64,000 nucleotides of DNA, from the NCBI GenBank assembly GCA_017539165.1, contig JAFYHN010000055.1, positions 1 through 64,000 on the forward strand. The letters run 5' to 3'. The notes beneath the pieces are model-generated. The model saw only the letters and a program-made list of their open reading frames with translations. It ran no database searches and was not told the origin of the DNA. Shown here one piece after another: positions 19,464-27,924 of the stretch. The DNA comes from Eubacterium sp. Lineage in GTDB: Bacteria; Bacillota; Clostridia; Lachnospirales; Lachnospiraceae. The position numbers were made by a program, and so were the translations under genes. Position 1 is the stretch's first letter; each line of letters begins with the position of its first letter.

Positions 19464-19509
19464 AGAACAAAGGCGTTCTGGAAAGTTATTTTCTGGGACG
19501 CTTTTTCTT
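19464..19509 (+). promoter_or_regulatory. amtB leader attenuator 1 (ANTAR-type hairpin and terminator)
   Basis: AGAAC-AAAGGC-GTTCT (19464-19479) forms a 5-bp stem with the A1/G4 hexaloop. It competes with a terminator formed by AAAGGCGTTCTGGAAA (19469-19484) and TTTCTGGGACGCTTT (19490-19504), tail TTTTTCTT. The 5' end GTTCT (19454-19458) could also pair with AGAAC, giving a third alternative fold. Confidence 0.8.
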
Positions 19510-19522
19510 ATATAATCTTATA

Positions 19523-19597
19523 ACTGTCATAACGACAGTATTTATCTATGGAGCAATGGCGCTTCGGACTTTGTCATAAGTCTGAGGTGCCTTTTTT
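19523..19597 (+). promoter_or_regulatory. amtB leader attenuator 2 (ANTAR-type hairpins and terminator)
   Basis: A second complete unit: hairpin ACTGTC-ATAAC-GACAGT (about 19523-19539), then GGAGC-AATGGC-GCTTC (19550-19565) with A1/G4 hexaloop, overlapping terminator GGCGCTTCGGACTT (19558-19571) / AAGTCTGAGGTGCC (19578-19591) and TTTTTT. This one has two hairpins in the ANTAR order, although the first loop does not show G at position 4. Confidence 0.8.
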
Positions 19598-19647
19598 AGT
19601 ATTCGCGAACTAATGGCTTTTAGAAACATGAGAGGAGAGAAAGTTTT

Positions 19648-21411
19648 ATGGAAGAGATAATGAAAACAGTGAATGATAATATTTTCGCGGTGTGGTTTTT
19701 GATAGGTGCCGCGCTCGTGTTCTGGATGCAGGCAGGATTCGCGATGGTAGAATCAGGTTTTGCAAGAGCTAAGAATGCAGGTAACATTCTTATGAAGAAC
19801 CTGATGGATTTCTGTATAGGTTGTTGTGTTTTTATCCTGATAGGATTTGGACTTCTTCTTGGTGAAGACCTCTTTGGTTTTATCGGAAAACCAGGATTCG
19901 ACATCGTTACCTCTTATCAGAATTTTGACTGGTCGAACTTCGTATTCAACCTTGTATTCTGTGCAACAACAGCAACTATTGTTTCAGGTGCTATGGCAGA
20001 GAGAACTAAGTTCCTCAGCTACTGTGTATACTCAGGAATCATTTCAGCACTTGTTTATCCTATAGAAGCTCACTGGATCTGGGGTGGTGGCTGGTTAGCA
20101 CAGCTTGGTTTCCACGATTTCGCAGGTTCTTGTGCAATTCACATGGTTGGTGGTATTTCAGCACTCATTGGTGCCAAGATGGTTGGCCCTCGTATCGGTA
20201 AATTTGAAAAAGATGAAAATGGTAAGGTTACTAAGGTAAATGCCTTCCCTGGTCACAATATTGTAATCGGTGCTCTCGGTGTATTCATCCTCTGGTTTGG
20301 ATGGTACGGATTCAACGGTGCAGCTTGTACTTCAACAGATCAGCTTGCATCAGTATTCCTCACAACAACAGTAGCACCTTCTATCGCAACAGTAGTATGT
20401 ATGATATTTACATGGGTTAAGTATGGTAAGCCAGATGTTTCAATGTGTCTCAATGCTTCACTTGCAGGTCTTGTAGCAATCACAGCTCCTTGCGATGTAA
20501 CAGATGCATTTGGTGCAGTAATTATCGGTGCAGTTGCAGGACTTCTCGTAGTATTCGGTGTATGGCTTCTTGACTTCAAGCTTCATATCGATGATCCAGT
20601 TGGTGCCGTAGCAGTTCATATGATGAACGGTATCTGGGGAACAATCGCAACAGGACTTTTCGCAACAACAACAGCTCCTGGAAATGACAGTGTACAGGGA
20701 CTCTTCTACGGTGGCGGATTCCATCAGTTAGGACTTCAGTTACTTGGTTTCGCAGCTGTAGCAACATGGACAGTTATTACAATGATAATCGTATTCACTA
20801 TAATCAAAGCAATCTTTGGTCTTAGAGTATCTGAGGAAGAAGAGCTTGAAGGTCTTGATTCAACAGAGCATGGTCTTGCATCAGCTTATTCAGGATTCAG
20901 TATCATGGATATGTCAAATGCAGCAATGCTTGCAAATGAAAACACTAACCTTGGTGTTCCAGAATATGAGGATGCCAGCGAAGCTCAGAAGAATGCTTCT
21001 GTTCCAGTACAGAACGTAACTGCAGAGATGGGAAATGTAGCTGGTGTAACAGATACAGGTATAAACAAAGTAGTTATCATTACAAAGCTTTCACGTTACG
21101 ACAAGATCAAGAAAGCTCTCAATGCACTTGGTGTAACAGGTATCACAGTAACTCAGGTAAGTGGTTGCGGAATCCAGAAGGGTGCCGGTGAGAAATACCG
21201 TGGAGTTGAAATGGACGTAACACTTCTTCCTAAGATTAAACTTGAAGTAGTTGTTAGCGGAATCCCTGTAGACAGTGTAATCGAAACTGCTAAGAAGACC
21301 CTCTACACTGGAAAGATCGGAGATGGAAAGATCTTCGTATATCCAGTAAGCCGCGTAGTCAAGATCAGAACAGGCGAAGAAAACTACGATGCGCTTCAGG
21401 ATGTAGAGTAA
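19648..21411 (+). CDS. amtB: Ammonium transporter fused to a PII signal domain
   Basis: 587 residues. Residues about 1-410 are an Amt channel: eleven-helix pattern, QAGFAMVESGFARAKNAGNIL, DFAGSCAIHMVGG (first pore His) and AVAVHMMNGIWGTIATG (second pore His). A loop of about 60 residues links to a C-terminal PII domain (about 472-575: NKVVIITKLSRYDKIKKAL..., KYRGVEMDVTLLPKIKLEVVV, GKIGDGKIFVYPVSRVVKIRTGE). In free GlnK/GlnB the T-loop tip has uridylylated Tyr51 (RGAEY); here Met replaces it, so that modification is unlikely, while the ATP/2-OG loops look intact. Fusion would give built-in gating of ammonium uptake by 2-oxoglutarate and adenylates. Start at 19648 after AGAGGAGAG; two attenuators precede it. 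Confidence 0.95.
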   Translation: MEEIMKTVNDNIFAVWFLIGAALVFWMQAGFAMVESGFARAKNAGNILMKNLMDFCIGCCVFILIGFGLLLGEDLFGFIGKPGFDIVTSYQNFDWSNFVFNLVFCATTATIVSGAMAERTKFLSYCVYSGIISALVYPIEAHWIWGGGWLAQLGFHDFAGSCAIHMVGGISALIGAKMVGPRIGKFEKDENGKVTKVNAFPGHNIVIGALGVFILWFGWYGFNGAACTSTDQLASVFLTTTVAPSIATVVCMIFTWVKYGKPDVSMCLNASLAGLVAITAPCDVTDAFGAVIIGAVAGLLVVFGVWLLDFKLHIDDPVGAVAVHMMNGIWGTIATGLFATTTAPGNDSVQGLFYGGGFHQLGLQLLGFAAVATWTVITMIIVFTIIKAIFGLRVSEEEELEGLDSTEHGLASAYSGFSIMDMSNAAMLANENTNLGVPEYEDASEAQKNASVPVQNVTAEMGNVAGVTDTGINKVVIITKLSRYDKIKKALNALGVTGITVTQVSGCGIQKGAGEKYRGVEMDVTLLPKIKLEVVVSGIPVDSVIETAKKTLYTGKIGDGKIFVYPVSRVVKIRTGEENYDALQDVE

Positions 21412-21446
21412 TAAAGTTAATAATCTATAGTATGTATAAAAAAGAT

Positions 21447-21491
21447 AGAGTGTGTAAGTTTCTGATAACAAACTTACACACTCTGTTTTTA
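21447..21491 (+). terminator. Terminator of amtB
   Basis: 15-bp perfect stem AGAGTGTGTAAGTTT (21447-21461) / AAACTTACACACTCT (21470-21484), then GTTTTTAT. Confidence 0.92.
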
Positions 21492-21541
21492 TATATTTTA
21501 TACATTTTCATATATGGGTGTTGTAAGAATTCAACAAAGTG

Positions 21542-21617
21542 TTAGCGCTCGCTAAATTGTGCACAAATAACATTTTTGCGCATCGTTTTTGTGCATATAC
21601 AACAAGTTTTCGCGAAA
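21542..21617. promoter_or_regulatory. Operator-like palindromes upstream of the xylanase
   Basis: Three symmetric sites in 76 bases: TTAGCG-CT-CGCTAA (21542-21555), TGCACAAA / TTTGTGCA (21560-21567 and 21588-21595), and TTTCGCGAAA (21608-21617). Their position 100-170 bases before the xylanase start fits binding sites for sugar-responsive repressors or activators (LacI/XylR/catabolite type), but no regulator is identified. A TACAAT box at 21660-21665 may be the -10. Confidence 0.45.
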
Positions 21618-21710
21618 TATTTCAATTTTTTTTGGAAATCAATTTTTTAAACAATGTGATACAATAATTTCACCTAATTAACTAAATATTTATACATAAG
21701 GGGGGTTACC

Positions 21711-23915
21711 ATGAAGGTAAAAAGATTTAAAGGCATTATTGCCAAAATTATGGCGTTTTTGTGTTTATTTTCAATGGGCTTAGCAGGATTAGCCGTAGAA
21801 ACACACGCTGCAGATGCAACACTCTTGAATACATATGGCAGAACATATGGATATTCAGGAACATGTATTAATCTATATCAGTTAAATGATGCAAATCAGT
21901 TAAAGATTCTAAAGAAACATTTCAATTCGATCACTCTCGAAAACGAGATGAAGCCAGATGCTTTGCTTGGAAACTCAGCTAAACTGATCTCAGTATCAGA
22001 GGCAAAGAGCAAGGGATACTATATTCCAGACGGCTATAGTGAATCTAAAGTACCTCAGTTGAATTTCAGTACAATAGATAAAGTAATGAAAATCTGCAGC
22101 CAGAATGGTCTTGGCATGAGAGCCCACACACTTGTATGGCATTCTCAGACACCATCATGGTTCTTCAGAAGTAATTACTCTGGAAACAGCGGATTCGTAA
22201 ATCAGAAAACAATGGATGCTCGTCTTGAAATGTATGTAAAGACGGTTATGAATCATGTTTATTCAAATCAGTATGGTGGATGCGTTTATGCCTGGGACGT
22301 TGCAAACGAAGTAATTCATGCAAAGAACTCAGGTTGGGAATCAGTTTATGGAAATAACAGAACTAATGCTTCTTATGTAAAAAAAGCATTTAAGTATGCT
22401 TATGAAACTCTTGAGTATTACAAGCTTACTAATTCCGTAAAACTTTTCTATAATGATTACAACACGTATCAAGAAGTACAGAATATCACTACCCTTGTTA
22501 ATTATATTAATAAGGATAAAAAAATATGTGCAGGTGTTGGTATGCAGACACACCTGGGAGTAAATAATCCTAATGTTAATACATATATCAAAGCTTTAAA
22601 GTCATTCCTTAATTCAGGATTTGAAGTACAGATTACAGAGCTGGATATCAAGAATTCAAGTGATAGCAGCATGGCCAGTTATGCTTATGATCTCTTTACA
22701 GAGATTAATAAGATAAAGAAAAATGGCGGAAAAATCACCGGTATTACCTGGTGGGGATTATCTGATCAGACAACATGGATCAAGGATTCAAAACCACTTC
22801 TATTCTCATCACCCGGTCAGCCAAAGCAGGCTTACAACAAAGTTATTCAGGCATATACGAAGGTTATCGGTGAACCTGGCAGCGCACAGTCTCAGACACA
22901 GCCTCAACCGCAACCACAACCTGGCAATGGACAGAACAACGGACAGAACAATGGACAGTCTGATAAGAAAGATGATAAGAAAGACGACAAGAAGGATAAT
23001 AATAGCGGACAGTCTAGTAGCGGTAAGACAAATAACAATGCAACAGCAAACATTCCTGATGGATGGTACTATCTGAAGAATACTCTTTCACAAAAGTATC
23101 TCTCTGTTAAGAATGATACAGCAAAGAAAGTAACCAATGTTCAGATTGAAAAGGGCACTGGATCTAAGGGCCAGAAATGGTATGTTCAGAATAAGGGCAA
23201 CGGTTATATAACTCTTAAGTCAGCTCTCGGTGATTTCATGCTTGATGTAGCCAGCGGAGAAGACAAGGATGGCGCAAACATTCAAATTTATGATGCATAC
23301 GGTCATGATGCTCAGCAATTTACCGTAAAGACTACAAAGACTGACGGAGTCTATACGATCGTAACAAAAACATCTAATGGCAAGAGAGCCCTTGATGTAT
23401 ATAATCACGAGACATCAGCCGGCACAAACGTATGTCAGTGGACTTTCTCTGGAAAGCCTAATCAGGAATGGATATTTGAACCAACACAGAACGGTTCAAG
23501 TAAGAACGATTCACACAAGTCTGATTCAAGCAAGAAAGATACCGATAAAAAGGATACTGATAAGAAAGACACAGACAAAAAGGATACTGATAAGAAAGAT
23601 ACAGAAAAGAAGGATTCTTCGAAAAAGACTGTTGATGTCAGCTATTCTGTTAACAGCTGGGGTTCAGGATATACAGTATCAATCAAGCTTAAGAATAACA
23701 CAAACAAAACCGTAAAGGATTGGTCACTTAAAGTTAAGAAGAGTAAAGTTAATATCGGTGACGGCTGGAATATGAAATTTAAAACCAGCGGAGATTACTA
23801 CGTTATCACTCCTGTTGATTGGAATAAATCTATCGAAAAAGGAAAGAGCATAGAGATTGGTTTCATTGGTAACGGAAAGATAGATAACTCAGTAAAATTT
23901 GAAGTAACATATTAA
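21711..23915 (+). CDS. Modular secreted GH10 endo-xylanase with ricin-type and CBM2 modules
   Basis: 734 residues. Signal peptide about 1-33 (cleavage THA/AD). GH10 barrel about 40-388, with acid/base Glu200 in WDVANE and nucleophile Glu310 in VQITELDI; WHSQTPSW and TWWGLSD are also present. Then a Gln/Pro/Asn/Lys-Asp linker (about 388-448), a beta-trefoil ricin-type module (about 450-598: DGWYYLKN, QxW repeats such as GQKWYV, QQFTV, NQEWIFEP), a KKDT repeat linker (about 612-642) and a C-terminal CBM2-like module (about 645-734, with conserved Trp at SWGSGY, DWSLK, DGWN, DWNKS). It hydrolyses beta-1,4-xylan outside the cell and binds the polysaccharide. GGGG-containing ribosome site (AAGGGGGG) just before ATG. 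It is single, between terminators. Confidence 0.95.
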   Translation: MKVKRFKGIIAKIMAFLCLFSMGLAGLAVETHAADATLLNTYGRTYGYSGTCINLYQLNDANQLKILKKHFNSITLENEMKPDALLGNSAKLISVSEAKSKGYYIPDGYSESKVPQLNFSTIDKVMKICSQNGLGMRAHTLVWHSQTPSWFFRSNYSGNSGFVNQKTMDARLEMYVKTVMNHVYSNQYGGCVYAWDVANEVIHAKNSGWESVYGNNRTNASYVKKAFKYAYETLEYYKLTNSVKLFYNDYNTYQEVQNITTLVNYINKDKKICAGVGMQTHLGVNNPNVNTYIKALKSFLNSGFEVQITELDIKNSSDSSMASYAYDLFTEINKIKKNGGKITGITWWGLSDQTTWIKDSKPLLFSSPGQPKQAYNKVIQAYTKVIGEPGSAQSQTQPQPQPQPGNGQNNGQNNGQSDKKDDKKDDKKDNNSGQSSSGKTNNNATANIPDGWYYLKNTLSQKYLSVKNDTAKKVTNVQIEKGTGSKGQKWYVQNKGNGYITLKSALGDFMLDVASGEDKDGANIQIYDAYGHDAQQFTVKTTKTDGVYTIVTKTSNGKRALDVYNHETSAGTNVCQWTFSGKPNQEWIFEPTQNGSSKNDSHKSDSSKKDTDKKDTDKKDTDKKDTDKKDTEKKDSSKKTVDVSYSVNSWGSGYTVSIKLKNNTNKTVKDWSLKVKKSKVNIGDGWNMKFKTSGDYYVITPVDWNKSIEKGKSIEIGFIGNGKIDNSVKFEVTY
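23528..23618 (+). repeat. 15-base tandem repeat coding for (D)KKDT linker
   Basis: About five to six in-frame units of AAGAAAGATACNGAT type encode repeating KKDTD between the ricin-type module and CBM2. Such low-complexity lysine/aspartate linkers are flexible; copy number may vary between strains. Confidence 0.85.
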
Positions 23916-23952
23916 GACAATTATATAATTCCATTAACCATTTTATACACCG

Positions 23953-23986
23953 AATAACCCGAAGGTTTCATCCTCCGGGTTATTTT
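23953..23986 (+). terminator. Terminator of the xylanase gene
   Basis: AATAACCCGAAGG (23953-23965) pairs with CCTCCGGGTTATT (23972-23984) with one mismatch, then TTTTC. Confidence 0.85.
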
Positions 23987-24049
23987 CATGATGGAAGTTG
24001 TTTTTCACATATCGTTTCGCTATACTGTCTATGTCAAATATATGGATTT

Positions 24050-25744
24050 ATGGAGTATTATATCAACATGATTATTAAGAATTATAAACTCAAAAACAAG
24101 AAACATTATATAGGTGTTCTTATAAATATATCTATACTTTCATCATTTTTGTGCAGTTGCAGTTTGTCCGATCTGAATATTCCCGGACTACATAATAGCG
24201 AACCAACTACAGAAGTTGTCACAGAGGCAGTAACTCAGGAACAAACACCCACTGAAGCCGCTAAAGTGATTAAAACAGCAACCGCTACTGATTCTGCGTT
24301 TGATAAAGCAACACCTACTAAAACAGAAAAAAAGAATCCCAGAGAAGATATCCTGATTGCGATAGACCCTGGACACCAGAGTGAAGATATCGATATGAGC
24401 GACACCGAACCGAATGGTCCCGACTCGTCAGAAATGAAAACCAAAGCTGCAGAAGGTACTGTAGGTGCTTATACTGATGTACCGGAATATCAGCTTAATC
24501 TTGATATTTCTCTCAAGCTTCGTGATGAACTGAAGAAAAAAGGTTACAAGGTAATCATGACTCGCGAAAACAACGAGACAGCCATAAGCAATATGGAACG
24601 AGCTTGTCTTGCCAATGACGCCGGTGCCGATATCTCTATCAGAATACATGCCAACGGAAGTGATGACCCGAGCATAAACGGAGCTATGGCACTAGTTGGC
24701 TCATCCTCTAACCCATATGTCGGAGAACTTTACGATGACAGCTACAAACTAGCTGAATCCGTACTTGATAACTATTGTGAAACAACAGGAATGTATAATG
24801 AAGGTGTATCTACCAGCGACACAATGACTGGAATAAACTGGAGTACTATACCTGTAATGATACTGGAAATGGGATATATGACCAATCCAGATGACGACAC
24901 AAATATGCAGGATCCTGATTATCAGGAAAAAATGGTAGAAGGAATCGTAAATGGTATCGAAGCATATTATAATCTTCCAGAAAATGTCAGCGATGATAAC
25001 ATTTCTCCAAAACTGAGTAATAACAGCAGACAGATCATGGATGAATCTCTTGAATATCTTGAAATGTTGCGAAGCGAAGGCTCCTTATGTTCTGCATATA
25101 TGAAGAATCTCTCGACAGGCGAAACTATCAAGCTTTCAGATGGGAAACAGAAAGCAGCGAGTATCATCAAGCTTTTCGTTGCTGGTGCCGCCTACAGAAA
25201 TATAGATGATCTGATTAAAACAGGTTATTCTCGGTCAGAGATAGAAGAACTGATTAAGGATATGATCACAATAAGCGATAATGATGCATGTAACGAACTC
25301 GTCACTATGCTCGGCGGGGATGACCCAGACGCAGGAATGTCAGTCGTAAATAAATATATAAGTTCATTTGGCTATAAAACCACCAGAATGGGGCGACTTA
25401 TGCTGGATTTTGAAGCACAGAATGAAAACTATGTAGAAGTATCAGAGGTCGGTGACTATCTCGAGAAACTATATACAGGCAAAAATGTAGAAGGTGCCGA
25501 TAAGATCGTATCTTACATGATGCAGCAGGAATATACTGAAAAGATTCCATCCGTCTTACCAGAAAACGTAGCTGTCGCCAATAAAACCGGTGATCTTGAA
25601 GATGTCGAAAGCGATGCGGCCATAGTTTATGGCGAAACAACTGATTATATAATATGCGTATTTACAGATAAAATAGAAGGAACCGACACAAGCAGCGAAA
25701 CGATACGGAATATCTCTGAGATAACCTATAAATACTGGGAATAA
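24050..25744 (+). CDS. Lipoprotein: amidase_3 fused to a class A beta-lactamase-fold serine hydrolase
   Basis: 564 residues from ATG 24050; the ATG at 24068 is an equal alternative as ribosome sites are weak. N-terminal hydrophobic segment ends in a lipobox (SSFLC, Cys35 or 37), then a Thr/Glu-rich linker. Domain 1 (about 100-308) is N-acetylmuramoyl-L-alanine amidase type 3 with zinc/catalytic residues His109 (DPGH), Glu146, His200 (IRIHANG) and Glu273 (ILEMGYMTN). Domain 2 (about 325-560) has the beta-lactamase class A motifs SxxK (Ser371-Lys374), SDN (409-411) and KTG (512-514). The usual ExxLN omega-loop Glu is not obvious, so penicillin hydrolysis is unlikely; a peptidoglycan peptide or ester hydrolase role is inferred. 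Cell-wall remodelling at the outer membrane face. Confidence 0.9.
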   Translation: MEYYINMIIKNYKLKNKKHYIGVLINISILSSFLCSCSLSDLNIPGLHNSEPTTEVVTEAVTQEQTPTEAAKVIKTATATDSAFDKATPTKTEKKNPREDILIAIDPGHQSEDIDMSDTEPNGPDSSEMKTKAAEGTVGAYTDVPEYQLNLDISLKLRDELKKKGYKVIMTRENNETAISNMERACLANDAGADISIRIHANGSDDPSINGAMALVGSSSNPYVGELYDDSYKLAESVLDNYCETTGMYNEGVSTSDTMTGINWSTIPVMILEMGYMTNPDDDTNMQDPDYQEKMVEGIVNGIEAYYNLPENVSDDNISPKLSNNSRQIMDESLEYLEMLRSEGSLCSAYMKNLSTGETIKLSDGKQKAASIIKLFVAGAAYRNIDDLIKTGYSRSEIEELIKDMITISDNDACNELVTMLGGDDPDAGMSVVNKYISSFGYKTTRMGRLMLDFEAQNENYVEVSEVGDYLEKLYTGKNVEGADKIVSYMMQQEYTEKIPSVLPENVAVANKTGDLEDVESDAAIVYGETTDYIICVFTDKIEGTDTSSETIRNISEITYKYWE

Positions 25745-25834
25745 TATATTGTTTATACACTTCCAATTTGATATAATTACATCACATCTATAAAGCCAGA
25801 CTCTATACTTATCTTTTACTTATGAGGTAATGGT

Positions 25835-27754
25835 ATGGAAAGAAAAAAAGTTGCCGTTTTTCTGGCGAATATCTATAGAGATATGACAAAAGAAACTGAA
25901 TATGGAGTCATTAACGCAGCTGAGAAAAACAATATAAAGCTGATACTCTTTACCAGCTTTAATGATAACTACAGCAGCAACAAATATGCTCGTTATAAAA
26001 ATTATGACAAGGGAGATATGTCCATCTTTCATCTTTCGCTTCTTTCGGAATATGATGGGCTTATTTCCTTTGATTCTTATATGCCCGACCTATACAGAGA
26101 GCGCGTAAATGATATCAAAAGACAATTCCCCGGTCCTATTGTTTCCTTAGGTGATACTACTGATTTTTCTTACAATATTGTAAATGATCAGGACAGCTCC
26201 TTCATGGAAGTTATTGAACACTTGATAAATGTTCATGGATGCCGGGATTTTGTTTATGTGTCCAGCAAAAGAGACCGACCATTTCTGCGAGACAGAGAAC
26301 GAATTACAGAAGCTGTTATGCAGAAGCACGGTATTCCATTCCCACCTGAAAAAACAGTATACGGAACTATGAAATCAAACTGTGGTGAAGCCGTAGCTTC
26401 ACAGATACTTGATCTGTATAAAGACAAGAATCGTCCTCTTCCCGAAGCTATAATCTGTGTAAATGACTACACTGCTCTCGGTATCATAAAAGCTCTACAG
26501 AATAGAGGCTTCAATATTCCTGATGATGTATTGATCACCGGATATGACGACGTACTTCAGGCAAGATATTCCGAACCTTCTATCACATCATCCAGACAAC
26601 CATTTGAGAATGTCGGCAAAGCCGGAATTGAAACGCTGGTCGATCTTTGGAATGGCGAAAATGTCCCAAATACACAAGAACTCCCAGGAATTCTTAAACT
26701 CCGCGAATCCTGCGGATGTGAGTCCAATGATACATTCAAATACAGCCAGTTAAGAGATGCTTATGATATTCTCAATGAGAAACAGGACGACCTATCGCTT
26801 TCGGCCACTAATCTTCTACTTGGAACATATGCTTCAGAAACCCTCGAGGATGTTTTCAATGAGATAGAAGATAACTGCCTCAATGAAACAGGCTTTAACG
26901 ATGCGGTACTGTGTCTTGCAAAAGACTGGAACGGAAAACGTATCATTAACTCCGTCAAGGATCTGGAGGATGTTGAGTTTGATGTAGTATGCGGAATGTA
27001 CAACAACAAACCAATTCCACGCCAGACGCTTGCTAAGGGATGTCTTCTTCCTGATGTTATGATGGATGATTCAAAACCTTATTACATATTCCCGATCCAT
27101 TACATTCAGTACTTCATGGGATATTTTATCGTATCTCCTAATCTGGAAGATATAGGTCAGTTAAATATTAAATCCTGGCTTGTGAATATCGGCACTATTC
27201 TATTTAACTGGTATACACGATATGAACTAAAGACCGTCGTTGAGAAGATGCGCGATCTTTCGAACAGAGATATGCTGACCGGTCTTTTTAATAGACGTGG
27301 TTATGATCTCTTCTTTGGTGATTATTATAATGAATGTATAGAAAATCGCTCCAATCTAGCTGTTTTCGCTATAGATATGGATGATATGAAACACATTAAC
27401 GACACCTATGGTCATCCCGAAGGTGACTACTGTCTCAAAACAATAGCTACTTGTCTTACAAAGGCAAGTAAGCATAACGAGATATGTATCAGATCCGGTG
27501 GAGATGAATTCGTTATCATCGCTAAGAACTATACTGATGAGATGGCACGAAAATATATAGCAAAAGTAAGAAAGTACATATCCGAACAATGTCGTCAGGA
27601 CGGAAAAGAATATAACATAGTCCTCAGTTTCGGTTATGAGATCACAGCTCCTAAAGAGACAGATGATGATCAATTCAATAAGATCAAAGAATCCTATCTA
27701 AGAGTTGCAGATCAAAAAATGTACGAAGAAAAAAGAGAACACCACCACCAGTGA
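25835..27754 (+). CDS. Cytoplasmic sugar-sensor/GGDEF fusion (diguanylate cyclase)
   Basis: 639 residues, no signal peptide or membrane span. Residues about 4-285 form a LacI/periplasmic-binding-protein type sensor (KVAVFLANIYRDMTKETEYGV..., ICVNDYTALGIIKALQNRGFNIPDDVLITGYDD), but the N-terminal helix-turn-helix of LacI regulators is missing. A middle helical region of about 170 residues follows, then a GGDEF domain (about 475-635) with intact GGDEF at 555-559, DMLTGLFNRRGYD and DMDDMKHINDTYGHPEGD. The inhibitory RxxD I-site five residues before GGDEF is not present (KHNE). It should make c-di-GMP from GTP in response to a small ligand, probably a sugar. The neighbouring xylanase suggests a plant-saccharide ligand; this is inference. 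Confidence 0.9.
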   Translation: MERKKVAVFLANIYRDMTKETEYGVINAAEKNNIKLILFTSFNDNYSSNKYARYKNYDKGDMSIFHLSLLSEYDGLISFDSYMPDLYRERVNDIKRQFPGPIVSLGDTTDFSYNIVNDQDSSFMEVIEHLINVHGCRDFVYVSSKRDRPFLRDRERITEAVMQKHGIPFPPEKTVYGTMKSNCGEAVASQILDLYKDKNRPLPEAIICVNDYTALGIIKALQNRGFNIPDDVLITGYDDVLQARYSEPSITSSRQPFENVGKAGIETLVDLWNGENVPNTQELPGILKLRESCGCESNDTFKYSQLRDAYDILNEKQDDLSLSATNLLLGTYASETLEDVFNEIEDNCLNETGFNDAVLCLAKDWNGKRIINSVKDLEDVEFDVVCGMYNNKPIPRQTLAKGCLLPDVMMDDSKPYYIFPIHYIQYFMGYFIVSPNLEDIGQLNIKSWLVNIGTILFNWYTRYELKTVVEKMRDLSNRDMLTGLFNRRGYDLFFGDYYNECIENRSNLAVFAIDMDDMKHINDTYGHPEGDYCLKTIATCLTKASKHNEICIRSGGDEFVIIAKNYTDEMARKYIAKVRKYISEQCRQDGKEYNIVLSFGYEITAPKETDDDQFNKIKESYLRVADQKMYEEKREHHHQ

Positions 27755-27885
27755 TGATAATAATTGTTCAAATTGATGGAAAACAATATCTATTTAGATG
27801 GGGATAGGATGGCTTCATACTGTATAAATATATCATACAAAGAAAAAAACCTCCCTCCCAATTGAAGTTTTGTGTGTTTGTATAA

Positions 27886-27920
27886 TAAGATACCCCGATG
27901 GAATAATCCATCGGGGTATT
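27886..27920. terminator. Bidirectional terminator between convergent genes
   Basis: 12-bp perfect stem TACCCCGATGGA (27891-27902) / TCCATCGGGGTA (27907-27918), followed by TTCTTATTAT on plus and TCTTATTAT on minus. Confidence 0.85.
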
Positions 27921-27924
27921 CTTA

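Noticed and set aside
23528-23618. CRISPR-like array
   Set aside because: The 15-base repeats are in frame, without spacers, and encode the KKDT linker of the xylanase.
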